A stretch of 64,000 nt of DNA, taken from positions 46,919,346 through 46,983,345 of the forward strand of contig NC_087064.1 of assembly GCF_963678635.1 (NCBI RefSeq). The letters run 5' to 3'. The DNA is from Symsagittifera roscoffensis. Taxonomy: Eukaryota; Xenacoelomorpha; Acoela; Convolutidae. The position numbers were made by a program, and so were the translations under genes. Positions 32,866 through 43,330 of the stretch are shown piece by piece (within the stretch, counting starts at the first letter, position 1; each line of letters opens with the position of its first letter). Below the pieces are notes generated by a model. The model made no database searches and had not been told where the DNA came from. It saw only the letters and a list, made by a program, of their open reading frames with translations.

Positions 32866-33005
32866 CACCTGTGATCATTTTTCGTAAAGTTATGAGGATT
32901 TAAAGATTGCCATTTTGACCAATTTGGGACAATTTTAACGCGCGATGTAATTCGCGCTATTAACGCGTAAGCGGAGATTTAATTCGTCTTATAAATCGTT
33001 CCAAA
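32866..33005 (+). repeat. Dispersed repeat D, copy 1
   Basis: It shares CACCTGTRATCATT, TTCGTAAA, ATTGCCA and ACGCGTRAGCGGAGAT in order with the reverse complement of 38716-38828. The similarity is diverged but collinear over about 120 bp, so this is an old interspersed repeat of unknown class. Confidence 0.45.
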
Positions 33006-33201
33006 TTGGTTGAACGAAGCTTATTTGCCATAATTGATGTGTTACAAGGAACGAAAACTATCTATTTGTACTTTATATGGCGTGTGGGGGGATGATTTTC
33101 ATAAAAAATTTAGGAAAATTTTTTTTCATTTTATTTTATTTCATATAATGTTTTTATGTTATTAATGCTGCTCCATAAACCTTCAAAAGCAGTCGGAACA
33201 T

Positions 33202-33218
33202 TCAGGGCTTCGCCCTGA
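33202..33218. repeat. TCAGGGC / GCCCTGA hairpin, copy 1
   Basis: A 7-bp perfect stem with loop TTC, followed by TAC. The same hairpin with loop GTA, also followed by TAC and then a GTTTTG- or GTCTTG-like word, occurs at 39161-39177. Confidence 0.5.
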
Positions 33219-33618
33219 TACGAGCAGTCTTGTTTGTCTTTAGGTTTACAAGTGTATTTTTAAGTAAGCATTTTTGATTGATTTTTTTAATCATCCGAAA
33301 ACTGTCTTCAGTTCAGTAAATTGACGTTCAAGAGTTTGAACATTTCCAATTTGGCCGATTTTGGATAAGTAAAGCTCGATATATTCCGTATTTTTAACGC
33401 GTGAGCATATTCGTATTATTACGCGTGAGCCAGTTTTATGACAATTTACGCTATATTAATCTACCCTATATTCCAACCTATTATGTTCTATAAGTTCAAT
33501 TGGCGAGGACGTACACAATTTCGGTTCAAGGTCACTGGTGTACGTGCTCAGCGCGCCTCGTTATTTGGTGGCCTTTTGGTGTAAGTCATTCTATAGGGTA
33601 AATTAGACGTACGGTAAA

Positions 33619-33819
33619 TTGCTATATGGGGTAGTGTACAGTGGCATAGAAGAAAAATGGCATTGGGTACATTGCAACAAGAAAGATTGTCCTGCCACCG
33701 GAGGAAAATTAATCCGTCTTAGAAAGCGTTCAAATCAAAGCGTTCAAGAGGCATGCTATTTGGTATGTTCGAGACTTTGCTATTTAAATCTTAGGGAAAT
33801 TTTTTCAAGCAAACACTAG
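33619..33819 (+). other. Possible remnant of a zinc-finger (FLYWCH-like) coding fragment
   Basis: The 66-codon frame contains EEKWHWVHCNKKDCPATGG, loosely like the W-x-C...C-P core of FLYWCH fingers that occur in MULE transposases. It has only two spaced Cys and no downstream H-x-H, so this may be coincidence. A MULE remnant does exist in the window at 42840. Confidence 0.2.
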
Positions 33820-33839
33820 TTTTTGAAAAACTAAAATCT

Positions 33840-34058
33840 GCTCTTTTCCAGTTCCCCCCTTTGATTTTTTTCGGAAATTTAATAGATGAAAACTTGTTTA
33901 AAATGACTATTCGTGTTTTAAATTGCATTAAAACGTGTCAGCGTGAACAGGTGAACAAACGTTCACAACATTTCTCACATGCAAAATGCCGTGTGAACAA
34001 CTTCTAAACAGCTTTATTTTGAAATTTTATGAGGGTGGTGGGAAACTGGTAAAGAGCC
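33840..34058. mobile_element. hAT-like MITE, family B (reverse orientation)
   Basis: Termini GCTCTTTTCCAGTTCCCCCC and GGGAAACTGGTAAAGAGCC. It is flanked by TAAAATCT at 33832-33839 and again at 34060-34067 (one base offset). The interior CGTGTCAGCGTGAACAGGTG is the reverse complement of the 30838 copy. Confidence 0.7.
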
Positions 34059-35556
34059 TTAAAATCTAAATAGCAGAAGACAAAAATTGGAAAGCAGTCA
34101 ATGAGCCAGCATTGAAAGAAAAAACAAAACTGAAAGAGTGAGCATTCAAAATTTGGAATCAATGAGCAAAAAAGCCAATCTATGAAAAAAGATTTAAAAA
34201 CTAATAAATGAAAACAAGGACCTCTTGAGGTTGCAGACTGTATTACAAAAAGTCAACACTAAAAAAACTGTGAGAGAAGAGAACAAGGATGCAAATCTAT
34301 GCTAAATATATTCCAAAATTTGCGAAGAAGTAAACGGATATTTCAGTTGATTTAATAGTTCACTCTTCTTCGTCCGCAAAATTAACTTCGATAAACGTAT
34401 CATATAAAAGGCGCTGAGGCAGCTATGCAGCAGTTGGATTTTACAACGGTTTTTATTCAACAATATAAATTGAATAGAAGTGCTCTATGTAAAATTTCTC
34501 GAGTTAAGTGTTTTATTGTAGTCAGAACAAATTAGCACTGAAATTTTCAATTCTCATTTGGACAAAATTGCTCCCGAATGGAATGGTCGTCATAGTCATA
34601 CTACATTTACTAGTTTGAACTACCTACCATTTAAATGCCAATGGTATATTCGATGATAGAGTTCACCCAAATGATAGTTGTAACATTCGCCCGGAAGTAC
34701 ATACCGAAGGAAAATGAAGCTAGGTTCTGAAACGACTGGCTAGCGTCTAAACACAGCTTCACATGCTTTTAACTTTTTCTACCAAAGCCAGTTCTATGTG
34801 TGTTTCCTTAACATCGGGCCCACAAAGTCATTACTATTTTGGGCTATGCGCCAGATCGCGTTAATTATTTTAGTTACATGAGAAATAGTGAGCTCAGTGC
34901 TGGGTCTTAGTATCTCCAGACCACGAGGTCACTCCTAAAAACAGGGCTACTACTTATTATCATCCTACTATTGTTTTTGTTGAGTAGATAAAAATCATCA
35001 TATCCATCGGAAATGGATCAACTCTTTCCCTCAACTCCTAGCTTCTCATTATCTGAAAACCAACTTTAATGTTATTTGATTCAACTCAGGACATATCCGG
35101 AAGCTAAAAGTTGGTAAAAAAGCAGTTTCAATTTCTTTCTGAGACCCTTCCGGATTCTCAAATTCGGACGAGGAGTGGTCTTGTCGTCCTTCTGGAAGGG
35201 TAGTAAACTCCTCCCATTTCTCCTCTGAATTCTCGGGAATTGCTCGGTGACGATTGTACAGCTACAATTGTTAATATTTGGAATTTTCTTTCGTAAGTGT
35301 CGTCAACTATAATTTTGTCGTTTGCTATAATTTCTCGTACGTTTTGCTTGTCTTAGCGAAAATCATTGCACGCCCAAATCGAAATTTTTGATGCATTTTG
35401 ACAGCCATTCTGGTCGAATGTCACAAGTGGACTCAGAAATGGTGAATCGAACTTAAAACAACCTCAGAAGTAGCTGTTGCCGGGTTGCAACAAGCGAAAC
35501 AGAACCACGCACATTATGAAAAAAAAAGCTACACTGAGTGACTGTGTAGAAAAATC
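34059..35556. other. Non-coding stretch between MITEs, with one promoter-like site
   Basis: No long frame. The only notable item is the TATAAAAG at 34403. Short frames on the minus strand (35453-35704) run into the next MITE and are not genes. Confidence 0.35.
34403..34470 (+). promoter_or_regulatory. TATA-type core-promoter candidate
   Basis: CATATAAAAGGCGC at 34401-34414 is a textbook TATA box. A CAGCAGTTG initiator-like word follows about 28 bp later, then ATG at 34425 opening only 32 codons. No exon could be traced downstream, so this may be an orphan or chance match. Confidence 0.3.
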
Positions 35557-35771
35557 GGCTCTTTTCCAGTTCCCCCCCTTTCAAAATACCGAGTTTTATG
35601 TTTGTTTTACGTGTTATTACGGCTAAATGCGTGATGTTACGCTGTAAAGTATGAGGAACAAATCTGTTCACAGCTGTTGATTTGTTCACCACGCCAAATT
35701 TCATTGCATTATGACAAGGTTAAATAAGCTTTTCAAAGTTGAATTTGAAAGGGGGGAACTGGAAAAGAGCC
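35557..35771. mobile_element. hAT-like MITE, family A (best-preserved copy)
   Basis: 215 bp with termini GGCTCTTTTCCAGTTCCCCC and GGGGGGAACTGGAAAAGAGCC-type inverted repeats of about 20 bp. A perfect 8-bp target duplication GAAAAATC lies at 35549-35556 and 35772-35779. The interior ATTACGGCTAAATGCGTGAT is shared with 30322 and 36242. Confidence 0.9.
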
Positions 35772-36092
35772 GAAAAATCAATTTTTTTCCCGTTTTTTGA
35801 CGGGTATTACATTCTTGCTACTGCTTTGATCGAACACTACTGCCCATGAAACATTGTCACACAGTGGTAAAGGGATTTAAACACGTTTGGAATAAGCAGA
35901 TTGTGCTACTTGTATTATGTATTTCATTTTACTCATTTCTATATTAATGTATTTGCATACAAATTTGTATATTATTTTGTTTGTATACTAAGCTCAACTG
36001 AATGAAGACTTTTGACCAGAGGTACCGAAACAAACCCAGGTCCTCCCTCAAAAGATAAAAGTTTAAATTTTGAAAAAAAGCTTGGAACAAGC

Positions 36093-36225
36093 ACAAAACT
36101 TTCAATTAGTCCGATTAACTGCCGTAGCGTTCAAAACAAATTGGTTGAGATTTGTAATTTTTACCGCAAATACATGAGAACTCAATCTTAATGGCAACTG
36201 AATCTTGATTATTTAAACGAAACTT
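36093..36225 (+). pseudogene. LINE endonuclease-domain remnant
   Basis: The frame reads SPINCRSVQNKLVEICNF, the conserved first motif of apurinic-type endonucleases in CR1/L2-like LINEs (N-C-R-S at the Asn catalytic position). In a shifted frame MATES follows at about 36191, corresponding to the T-E-S catalytic Glu motif, with a TGA where Trp is expected. Only about 130 bp survive, with a frameshift. Confidence 0.5.
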
Positions 36226-36241
36226 TCAAAAAAAAACTGAT

Positions 36242-36453
36242 GGCTCTTTTCCAGTTCCCCCCTTTTCAAAATACCGAGTTTTATGTTTGATTTACGTGTT
36301 ATTACGGCTAAACGCGTGATGTTACGCTGTAAAGTATGAAGAACAAATCTGTTCACAGTTGTCGATTTGTTCACCACGCCAAATTTCATTGCATTATGAC
36401 AACGTTAAATAAGCTTTTCAAAGTTAAATTTGAAGGGGGGCTGGAAAAGAGCC
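36242..36453. mobile_element. hAT-like MITE, family A
   Basis: Termini GGCTCTTTTCCAGTTCCCC and GGGGGGCTGGAAAAGAGCC; 8-bp flanks AAACTGAT and AAACTGAG (7 of 8). The interior is near-identical to 35557-35771, pointing to recent activity of this family. Confidence 0.85.
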
Positions 36454-36578
36454 AAACTGAGTAGTCAATAAACTGTTTTCAATTTCCGCGAGGTCAGTTT
36501 TCTACTGATACTAAAAAAAAGTGGTGTCGGCCAAAAAAGAATGAAGCTAAACCAATACATAACTTGTCAATAAATTGG

Positions 36579-36750
36579 GGCTCTTTTCCAGCTTTCCCCC
36601 TCGTAAAATTACAAAACGAAGCCTTCAAAAAATTTTTAATCGGCAATTTGCATATTGAGTTTATCACATGAGTTTATAAAAGTGGTTTTAAATAGACTTT
36701 CATTCAAGGAATTTTAGAAAAAATCAAAAGGGAGGAACTGGAAAAGAGCT
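36579..36750. mobile_element. MITE, family B (shortened)
   Basis: It begins GGCTCTTTTCCAGCTTTCC and ends GGAACTGGAAAAGAGCT. The interior shows TAAAATTACAAAACGAAGC and a worn middle like 30838-31044. No convincing target duplication. Confidence 0.6.
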
Positions 36751-38228
36751 AAAAGAGAAGTTTGTGTTTTGAGTCATTTTGGGTTGAAATTAAGTCCTCA
36801 CTAGAATTGAAATTTTTCGTTGTTTCCCAACAAAATTGACTCAAATTGTTTTTTGATTAGCTATCAACGGAAGTATCAGGTGCCTACAAAAAAAAATGGA
36901 TATCATTTTACTTTTTTGTGACTGTAATACTGTAAAAAAAAAAAAAAACAGGATCTTGCAAAAGCAAATTAAAAGAAAAAGTGATAGATAAAGATAGATA
37001 AAAAATCACAACACTTTGGTTTTTCACAAATAGGAAAACATTCTGACCCTTGACTCTGGAAGAAATTCCAAATGAAATAACTGTTTGTCAGTTTTCTCTT
37101 TGTTTTATAACAAAAACGAATTATAAAAAAAAATACATCGAATGGATTTTCCTACCTGGGTAATTAAACTGCAAAGTTTGCCACTGCTGAACACTTATTT
37201 TTTATAAACAAGTGCCTTAAGGAAAGTTCATTTCCCGATTTTCTCAAGCAAGCGCAAATAACTTAAATATACAGAGATCTAAAAGAGGCATTTAATTTCA
37301 GGCCAAACTTGGTAACGATTTTTTAATCTAAAATATATGAACACTTTCTAACCAAACAAATAAATGCATATCTGGAAAAAAATTAAACTAAACTAAACTT
37401 CAGGAAGCTAAACTTGGCTTCCAGCAAAAAAACATCGATTGACGCGGTTGCGTCTTGGGTTGAAAAAGAAGTATCGAGTCTTCAAGCAAACTATCATTCT
37501 TTAGTTATTTTTGTTACCTTGCTAGGGCATCCAACATGAATTGACATCAAAATTTTTTTAGTCAAACTAGATTCATACGGGTTTTCTACTGAAGCTCGTA
37601 AGCTACTTGCAAATTTTTTTATCAAAACAAAAACACTGCCAAAGAATTGACGATACAAAGTATTGCTGGGCTACTGTAAAACATGGGTGCTCAATCCAAT
37701 AGTTTTCATATCATATGATAATGATTTTTGAAATAAATTGTGAAATCACGTTCAAACTGTTCATTTGCGGATGAGTACTTTTTTTTTCGAAAAGAGACTT
37801 GCTTTTACTGAGGTTTATCATACAAGATACATTGAAGCCTGTATCGCTATATTTATCCGAAAGAAAAATCATGATTATTGCTGACAAAATAGATATAAAG
37901 AAATTTGACAAATATTCAGAATCATTCGGTTTTATAATTTATGAAATGGAGGAATTGGAAAACTGCAACATTCAGCATAGTATCTTGGTATCATATTGAA
38001 AAAAAAAATTGAGCTTTGTAAACGAAATTAATAAAAGTGTTAGCAAGATGGCTGGTAAAAATTAATTATATTTCATCTTACAGCATGAATCTTACGACTG
38101 ATAATTGCACGTGTTATTTTATAGATATTCTTAGTTTTGTCCTGTCTTAATTAATTTTTTTTTTCAGTAGGAATGTCGATCTTTTGACTCAAGAAACAAA
38201 CTTGGAGCAAAATTTGTCTAAAAACAAG
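36751..38228. other. Non-coding AT-rich stretch
   Basis: A poly-A run near 36935-36949 and several poly-T/A runs; no frame with protein-like composition and no clear repeat. I see nothing else in it. Confidence 0.4.
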
Positions 38229-38429
38229 GGCTCTTTTCCCTTTTCTCCCCACCTACAAATTTTTACAAGTAAGTTTTCTGACCACATTGTCCGATTGTTA
38301 TGAAAATTGACATAAAGACTAATTAGGCCATGACAAACATATTTAGTCTTCATAATCAACATCGTAAAACCACTCGTTACACTAAAAAACTGAAGCTCGC
38401 CTGAGGTGGGGGGAAAAGGAAAAAGAGCC
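38229..38429. mobile_element. hAT-like MITE, family C
   Basis: Termini GGCTCTTTTCCCTTTTC and GGAAAAGGAAAAAGAGCC; flanks AAAACAAG and AAAACAAT (7 of 8). The interior is the reverse of 31211-31410 and also resembles 29950-30135. Confidence 0.8.
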
Positions 38430-38715
38430 AAAACAATTTCTGTGGAATTATTCAGAACAAAATTTTGCTGTCTAAAAAGTTTTGATTTTTTCACTGAAAA
38501 TACAAATCCTTCAAGCGAAAAAAAAAACGAAACAGATATACAAAACCATGAAATAACGTTAACAATAGATCGAAGTGTTCGCTTTATTGAACAAACTTGA
38601 AAAAAATATAAATTGCAAATTTTGTTGAGATTTGTTTTCCAAAACATTTTCGCCACACGCTATGTAAAATACAAGCTGATATGATTTGCCGAGATTTATT
38701 TCAGAGCTATTTCTA

Positions 38716-38828
38716 TAACGGGTTACATCTCCGCTCACGCGTTGATAGCAAGAAATCTATGGCGCGATAACTCTACCGAAGTGGCAATATTTTGCCCTCT
38801 AAAAATTTACGAAGAATGATTACAGGTA
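38716..38828 (-). repeat. Dispersed repeat D, copy 2
   Basis: Reverse-complement partner of 32866-33005; ordered matches include CTCCGCTCACGCGTTGATAG and GAAGAATGATTACAGGTA. Confidence 0.45.
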
Positions 38829-39160
38829 AATTATGTATTCAAAACTGAGCAGAAAAAAAGTACTTTTGCTTGAAAAAAAAACAGCTAAAAATTGCAAGAT
38901 AAAAATTCGAAATTTGTCTCAAAAGAAAAACAACCATTTCACCACCTACCACTAAGAGCACAAATATGCTGTCAAGTTCTGCGAAATTGGAACTAATACA
39001 TTACTGAACGCTAAATATTTAACTGTGTACTTAATACACGTGATAGAGAAAAGTTCCGAAAAAATCAAGTTTCGACAAGCTTCAAAACAATTTTCGTTTT
39101 TTTGAAAAATTAATCAAATTTTTTCAACACTACATTGACGTTAAAGAGTAGTCCGCAGAC

Positions 39161-39177
39161 TCAGGGCGTAGCCCTGA
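39161..39177. repeat. TCAGGGC / GCCCTGA hairpin, copy 2
   Basis: 7-bp stem with loop GTA, followed by TAC as in copy 1 at 33202. Confidence 0.5.
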
Positions 39178-41744
39178 TACATTCTGTTTTGATCATTTAT
39201 AATGATTGTTGAGGTTTTGGGAATAAAGGAATTTTTGACCCATTTGTTCAGAATTTTGGAAAAATGATTTTAAAAGAATTGTATTTTTTGAAATTGGTTT
39301 TTAAAAATTGATTCTATAATACTAGTGAAATTTAATTTTTTTGATAACATCTATCATATTTTCGTTTGACAGAAAGTGGATTTATTGTTTCTGAAAAAAT
39401 AATTGGCTTTTACTTTGTATAAACGATTTGACGTATCAGCTAAGCAAAAGTGAAGTTACAAATCCTGTCGACGAAAAAAAAATTGTTGACAGCGATTCCT
39501 AAACATCTACGAATAATCACTTTCCAGCTAAATAGAAAATAAACGTCACAAGTAGGAGCAAAGCTAAATACGTTTTTAAAAAGCAAAAAAAAAAACTGTT
39601 AGAGAACTTTTTGGAACCGTTCAAAGAAAAACCGTTTATAAGCTATGGAGAAAACAATCTTTCCTTAATAGATAGATTACAGTCAATTATATTTTGGAAT
39701 TCAAAAAATTAAGTGTTAGATGAGTAGGTGTTATAAAAGGAAAAAAATGTGTTGAAAGGGAAAAAAACTGATTGCGACTAAACGAGTCACGGACAATTCC
39801 TTTACCGGTCTTTGGCATTAAAAAATTGTTCAAAAAATTTTCAAAACAATCTGCTAAATACATTTTAAAAAGTTTTTCATTTAGTGCTTCGATTTATGAA
39901 GACAACTCGTCACTTGAGACTAAATTACTCGTGTTCCAAGCTTTCGTCTAGTTCCTCTCAAGACATCAAACAAAACATAACAGATTTTTTTCATGAGCTT
40001 TTCCGGATACTCTTTTTAATTGTTCGATAATTTTAGAAACTTTAATTCCGTGCGAAGAAAATTTTTTATTGGTCTACTTTTTTGCACCTACTATTTTTTG
40101 GTTTTCCATGAACTTTTCTAATAGGTTTTTAATGGAACTAAGACAAGGTGAAAAAATTGACAGGTAAACTTTAATCCTGGTGGTAAGGCTTGAAATAGAA
40201 GTTTTTGAAAGTTTCATTTTCAGCTTGATTTGCAGAGTAACTATAATCGGAGTTTACTTTTTAGCAAAGTTTACAAGAAATTACAATGTATCATGCCGAA
40301 AAACTTAGTATGAATTTTACTTTTTGGAATAAATACTCGGAATTACGGAAAACAAGCATGACGCTGCTTTTAGGTCAAGCTAGCAATTATTCACTCATTT
40401 TGAAAAAATAAACCCAATTCAATTGCACTTTATTTTATCAAAGATAGCCAACAGTCAGTTGGAAGAGTCAATGAACGCAATTAAACCGGAAAAGAAAACT
40501 AACTTGTTTTTTTTTGTTTTTTTTTTTAAAAACTTCATCTTGAGAACTTTAAAAAAAAGATGGTCGAAAAGCTCTTGGCTTTTCACGAACAAATTATGGC
40601 TAGCATTTGTCCGACGAAATTTACCAAGTTTGAGAAAACTCGAGCTAAAGGTAAAAATTTTGTTTCGTTGGGAAATCTAAAAGTAGGATTCCATTTTCGA
40701 AATAAGAAGTCGATCACGTACTTTGTGACCCTATCACTTTTTCTTTTCGATAGTGGAGTTTGACTTTCCTTTAACAAAGGAAACAAACTGAACTTAAAAG
40801 GAAACAAAAATCAAACCGCGAAAGTAAGTTTCAGCCTGAACAAATTTTGAGACTTTTCCTGGAAACAAAAAAAAGCAATCATCGCGAACCAAATAAGAGT
40901 CTCAACTAAATTCATCGACAACAAATGAAGATAATATGTGTTTTCAATAATCTTTTTGATTATTCGAAATTCATAACTTTTTTTATATAGCAAGATCAAT
41001 CTGTGCTACTTACCCAACCGCAACTCGACAACTCGCAAAAAAGACAACTTGTATAAATTAGCCATAAATACAAATCGCAAGCAAATAACTCCCAAAAACT
41101 AGTAAGATAATCCCCTAAATACTCCGAAGCTAAGACTTGTGATCCCCCACTAAATATCTGTTAACTTTATGCTTAATTCAGAACAAATATGAGGGAAGGA
41201 TTTGAGTCTTTTTGTTCGTTTAACACAAAACAAATCCAAAACCTTGATTGCAATAATTGGTAAACCATTAATTTGGTTTTTAAATATGCTTCGACTTATT
41301 CGAAGATTATTGCAAATGACTACATGTCAGCGTGAAAAACTGGAAGATGAAAAATTTTACTATTTTCATTCTAAAGAATAAAACAACATCCCGGATCTAA
41401 TTCTCAAAACGCAACCATCGCCCTTTCTGAGAACTGAGCAGCAAACGTGCCCAATTATACGTCGGTTGCAAGAGTGATTCTACTCAAAAGAGGCCTCGAA
41501 AGAGTTGTGTCCAAGACCGTGGAGAACATCGCAATTCCCATGGAACTTCAAACAACTCTAAGGGGAGAGATTTTCTTGGCTGATGGCTTCGGGCAACAGA
41601 GCAACTAGGATGTTAAAATTTACCTCAATTTTCAATTTGAAAGGATAGTCCATTGCTCGATCGTAAGTAGTCGCACGAACTTTGAAAGTAGTCGAACGAA
41701 CTCTAATTCTCGGTAAAAAAGTTAAAATAGCGAAGTCATAAGTG

Positions 41745-41931
41745 AATTTAACACACAAGCAAAGTTTCGCTTCGCAAACACTAGCGAGAACGCGACAAAA
41801 AGCAGCTCTATAAAAAGCAATAAGAAAAAGTAGAAATAAGCCTCGAATTAGTAAAAATTTGGCCGTCTCCGATTCGATCATGCCACTAAGAAACTATGAG
41901 TTTCACGCACTAACCACTCAGCCACGGACGC
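41745..41931 (-). mobile_element. tRNA-derived SINE, copy 1
   Basis: On the minus strand the sequence starts GCGTCCGTGGCTGAGTGG at 41931, a tRNA-like head with a good pol III A box (TGGCTGAGTGG). A degraded B box (GATCGAATCGG) lies about 50 bp later at 41880-41870. A body ending in AGTGTTTGCGAAGC near 41775-41762 is shared with the copies at 46540, 51605 and 52598. Confidence 0.7.
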
Positions 41932-42017
41932 TTAACAATTCATAAACACTAGCCACATTAAGGGGAGAACAGATGCTAAGAAATTTCCAATGCTAAAGAT
42001 CGTGATTATACATGAGA

Positions 42018-42068
42018 CGATAACTCGTAACAGGCGACAATTCGTAACAAGCGACAATTTGTAACAGC
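42018..42068 (+). repeat. Three tandem 17-bp units
   Basis: CGATAACTCGTAACAGG, CGACAATTCGTAACAAG and CGACAATTTGTAACAGC follow without gaps. A related inverted word (TTACGAACTATTGCGC) lies at about 42205. No function apparent. Confidence 0.65.
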
Positions 42069-42839
42069 AGATTGAGCGGAGAAAGCTGATTCATGCGCAA
42101 TATTCCTCTCGTGCCGTGTGTAAGCGCAGCTGAGCAAGAGTATTCTACTTTCCAAAGCCTCGTTATGATATGTCGCTTTTTACGAACCGTTCCCTATTAC
42201 GAACTATTGCGCTACCGTGATTATGACAAAAGTGCCACCAAATAAGTCAACACTTTCAACTTTCAATGAACACTTTTATTTGCGGGTTAGGCAGGAAAAA
42301 AAAGAAAGTTCGTACAAATACACTTCTACTGCTCGCTAGTGTGAAAAGAAATGTAACCATGTGATTAACGTAGCTCAGCTTTATAAAAGACAAATAAAAT
42401 TAGTCCATTAACTGAACCTTGCGAAACACTAGGATCAGCTAATTTTTTTACTATATTTATCTGAGTAGCCAACTCTTTAAGATCGTCCTTGTAAATTGTT
42501 GTTTATAAGCATCGAATGCTTTACTCAAATCCTATAATTTAACAAGGGCATCATCGCCCTTGTCCATATATATTTTGTAACCACGTCAGTTGTCAAAACC
42601 GTTGTATAGTTGCCCACGGTTAGCAAACTGCTCTTTTTAAAGTACATAGTGCTTCGAAATTTTCAAAGCAGGTTTTTTAAGCACTTCGCAAAAGCTGATA
42701 GCGAACGACTTCTTGTGTTTATAATTGAGACAAGTTGAAAATTCTCGAGCCTTAAACAACTTCGCACGCTGATGGCACAATTAAAAGTTGTGCATCAATA
42801 TTTGATCTAGTATAAACTGTAAAAACTTTTATGAACAAC
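42069..42839. other. Non-coding stretch with repeat-associated sequence
   Basis: The segment around 42255-42350 (ending GCTCGCTAGTGTGAA) is shared with 51945-52030, so the repeat around the tRNA-like head is longer than the SINE itself. The rest holds nothing I can name. Confidence 0.35.
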
Positions 42840-43330
42840 TGCTCCCTCCAATGGTTTACTTACATTCTGTTGCAACTAAAAACTGAAGAGCGTTACCAAC
42901 AAGCATTTCGGGTGTTACAAGAACTTAACCCACTATTAGCGCCAACAGAAATTCTTATTAGTTTCGAAAGAGCAGCAATTTCTGCTTTCAAATCGGAATT
43001 ATTCACAGCGTCTGTAAAAGGGTGCTTTTTTCATTTTGCGCAGGCCAATTGGCAAAAAAATAAATTAAGTAGGACAGGCTGTTGAAAACAGAAAAGCTTA
43101 AGATAGAAAGAGAAATCCGTTGTTGCACTGACTCTCATTCCTGCATGCGACTTGAAGTCGGTACTAGAAGCTCTCTACTCCTCAACAACTGAGATTGAGC
43201 AGCTCCGGTCATTTCTTGATTATTTTGCAGAAACATGAGCTGGGAAATTATACGTGGAATTCTATGAGATCGAAATTTTAAACCAGCTATGCGAAACCAG
43301 CGCAACAATGCGGTAAATGAAATTTAAAAA
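42840..43330 (+). pseudogene. MULE-type transposase remnant
   Basis: The frame at 42831-43085 reads TEERYQQAFRVLQEL, then ISFERAAISAF and VKGCFFHFAQANWQK, the central catalytic block of MULE transposases (D-x-E region followed by the G-C-x-F-H motif; the usual first Asp is Ser here). The upstream PPMVYLHSVATKN is one frame away. After a stop near 43083, LIPACDLKSVLEAL and IEQLRSFLDYFAET at 43120-43240 continue the family pattern, ending in a TGA where Trp is expected. At least two frameshifts and two stops make this a dead copy. No flanking inverted repeats were identified. Confidence 0.7.

Larger units (their letters stand above)
32011..33618. other. Non-coding AT-rich stretch with worn repeats
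   Basis: No gene supported. It includes a dispersed repeat (32866-33005, shared with 38716-38828), several ACGCGTRAGC words around 32960, 33400 and 33420, and a small hairpin at 33202-33218. Confidence 0.4.
38430..41744. other. Long non-coding AT-rich stretch
   Basis: It holds repeat D copy 2 (38716-38828) and the second TCAGGGC hairpin (39161-39177). Small frames near 40423-40999 are Lys/Phe-rich products of A/T runs without domain or splice support. Confidence 0.4.

Noticed and set aside
34425-34525. 32-residue peptide gene after the TATA box at 34403
   Set aside because: Too short, no signal peptide or homology; the ATG lies at or before the expected transcription start.
37711-38656. Small ORFs on both strands
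   Set aside because: Composition follows A/T runs or a MITE interior; no domain or start context.
40423-40999. Overlapping Lys/Phe-rich ORFs
   Set aside because: Both strands are open to a similar extent, typical of AT-rich non-coding DNA.
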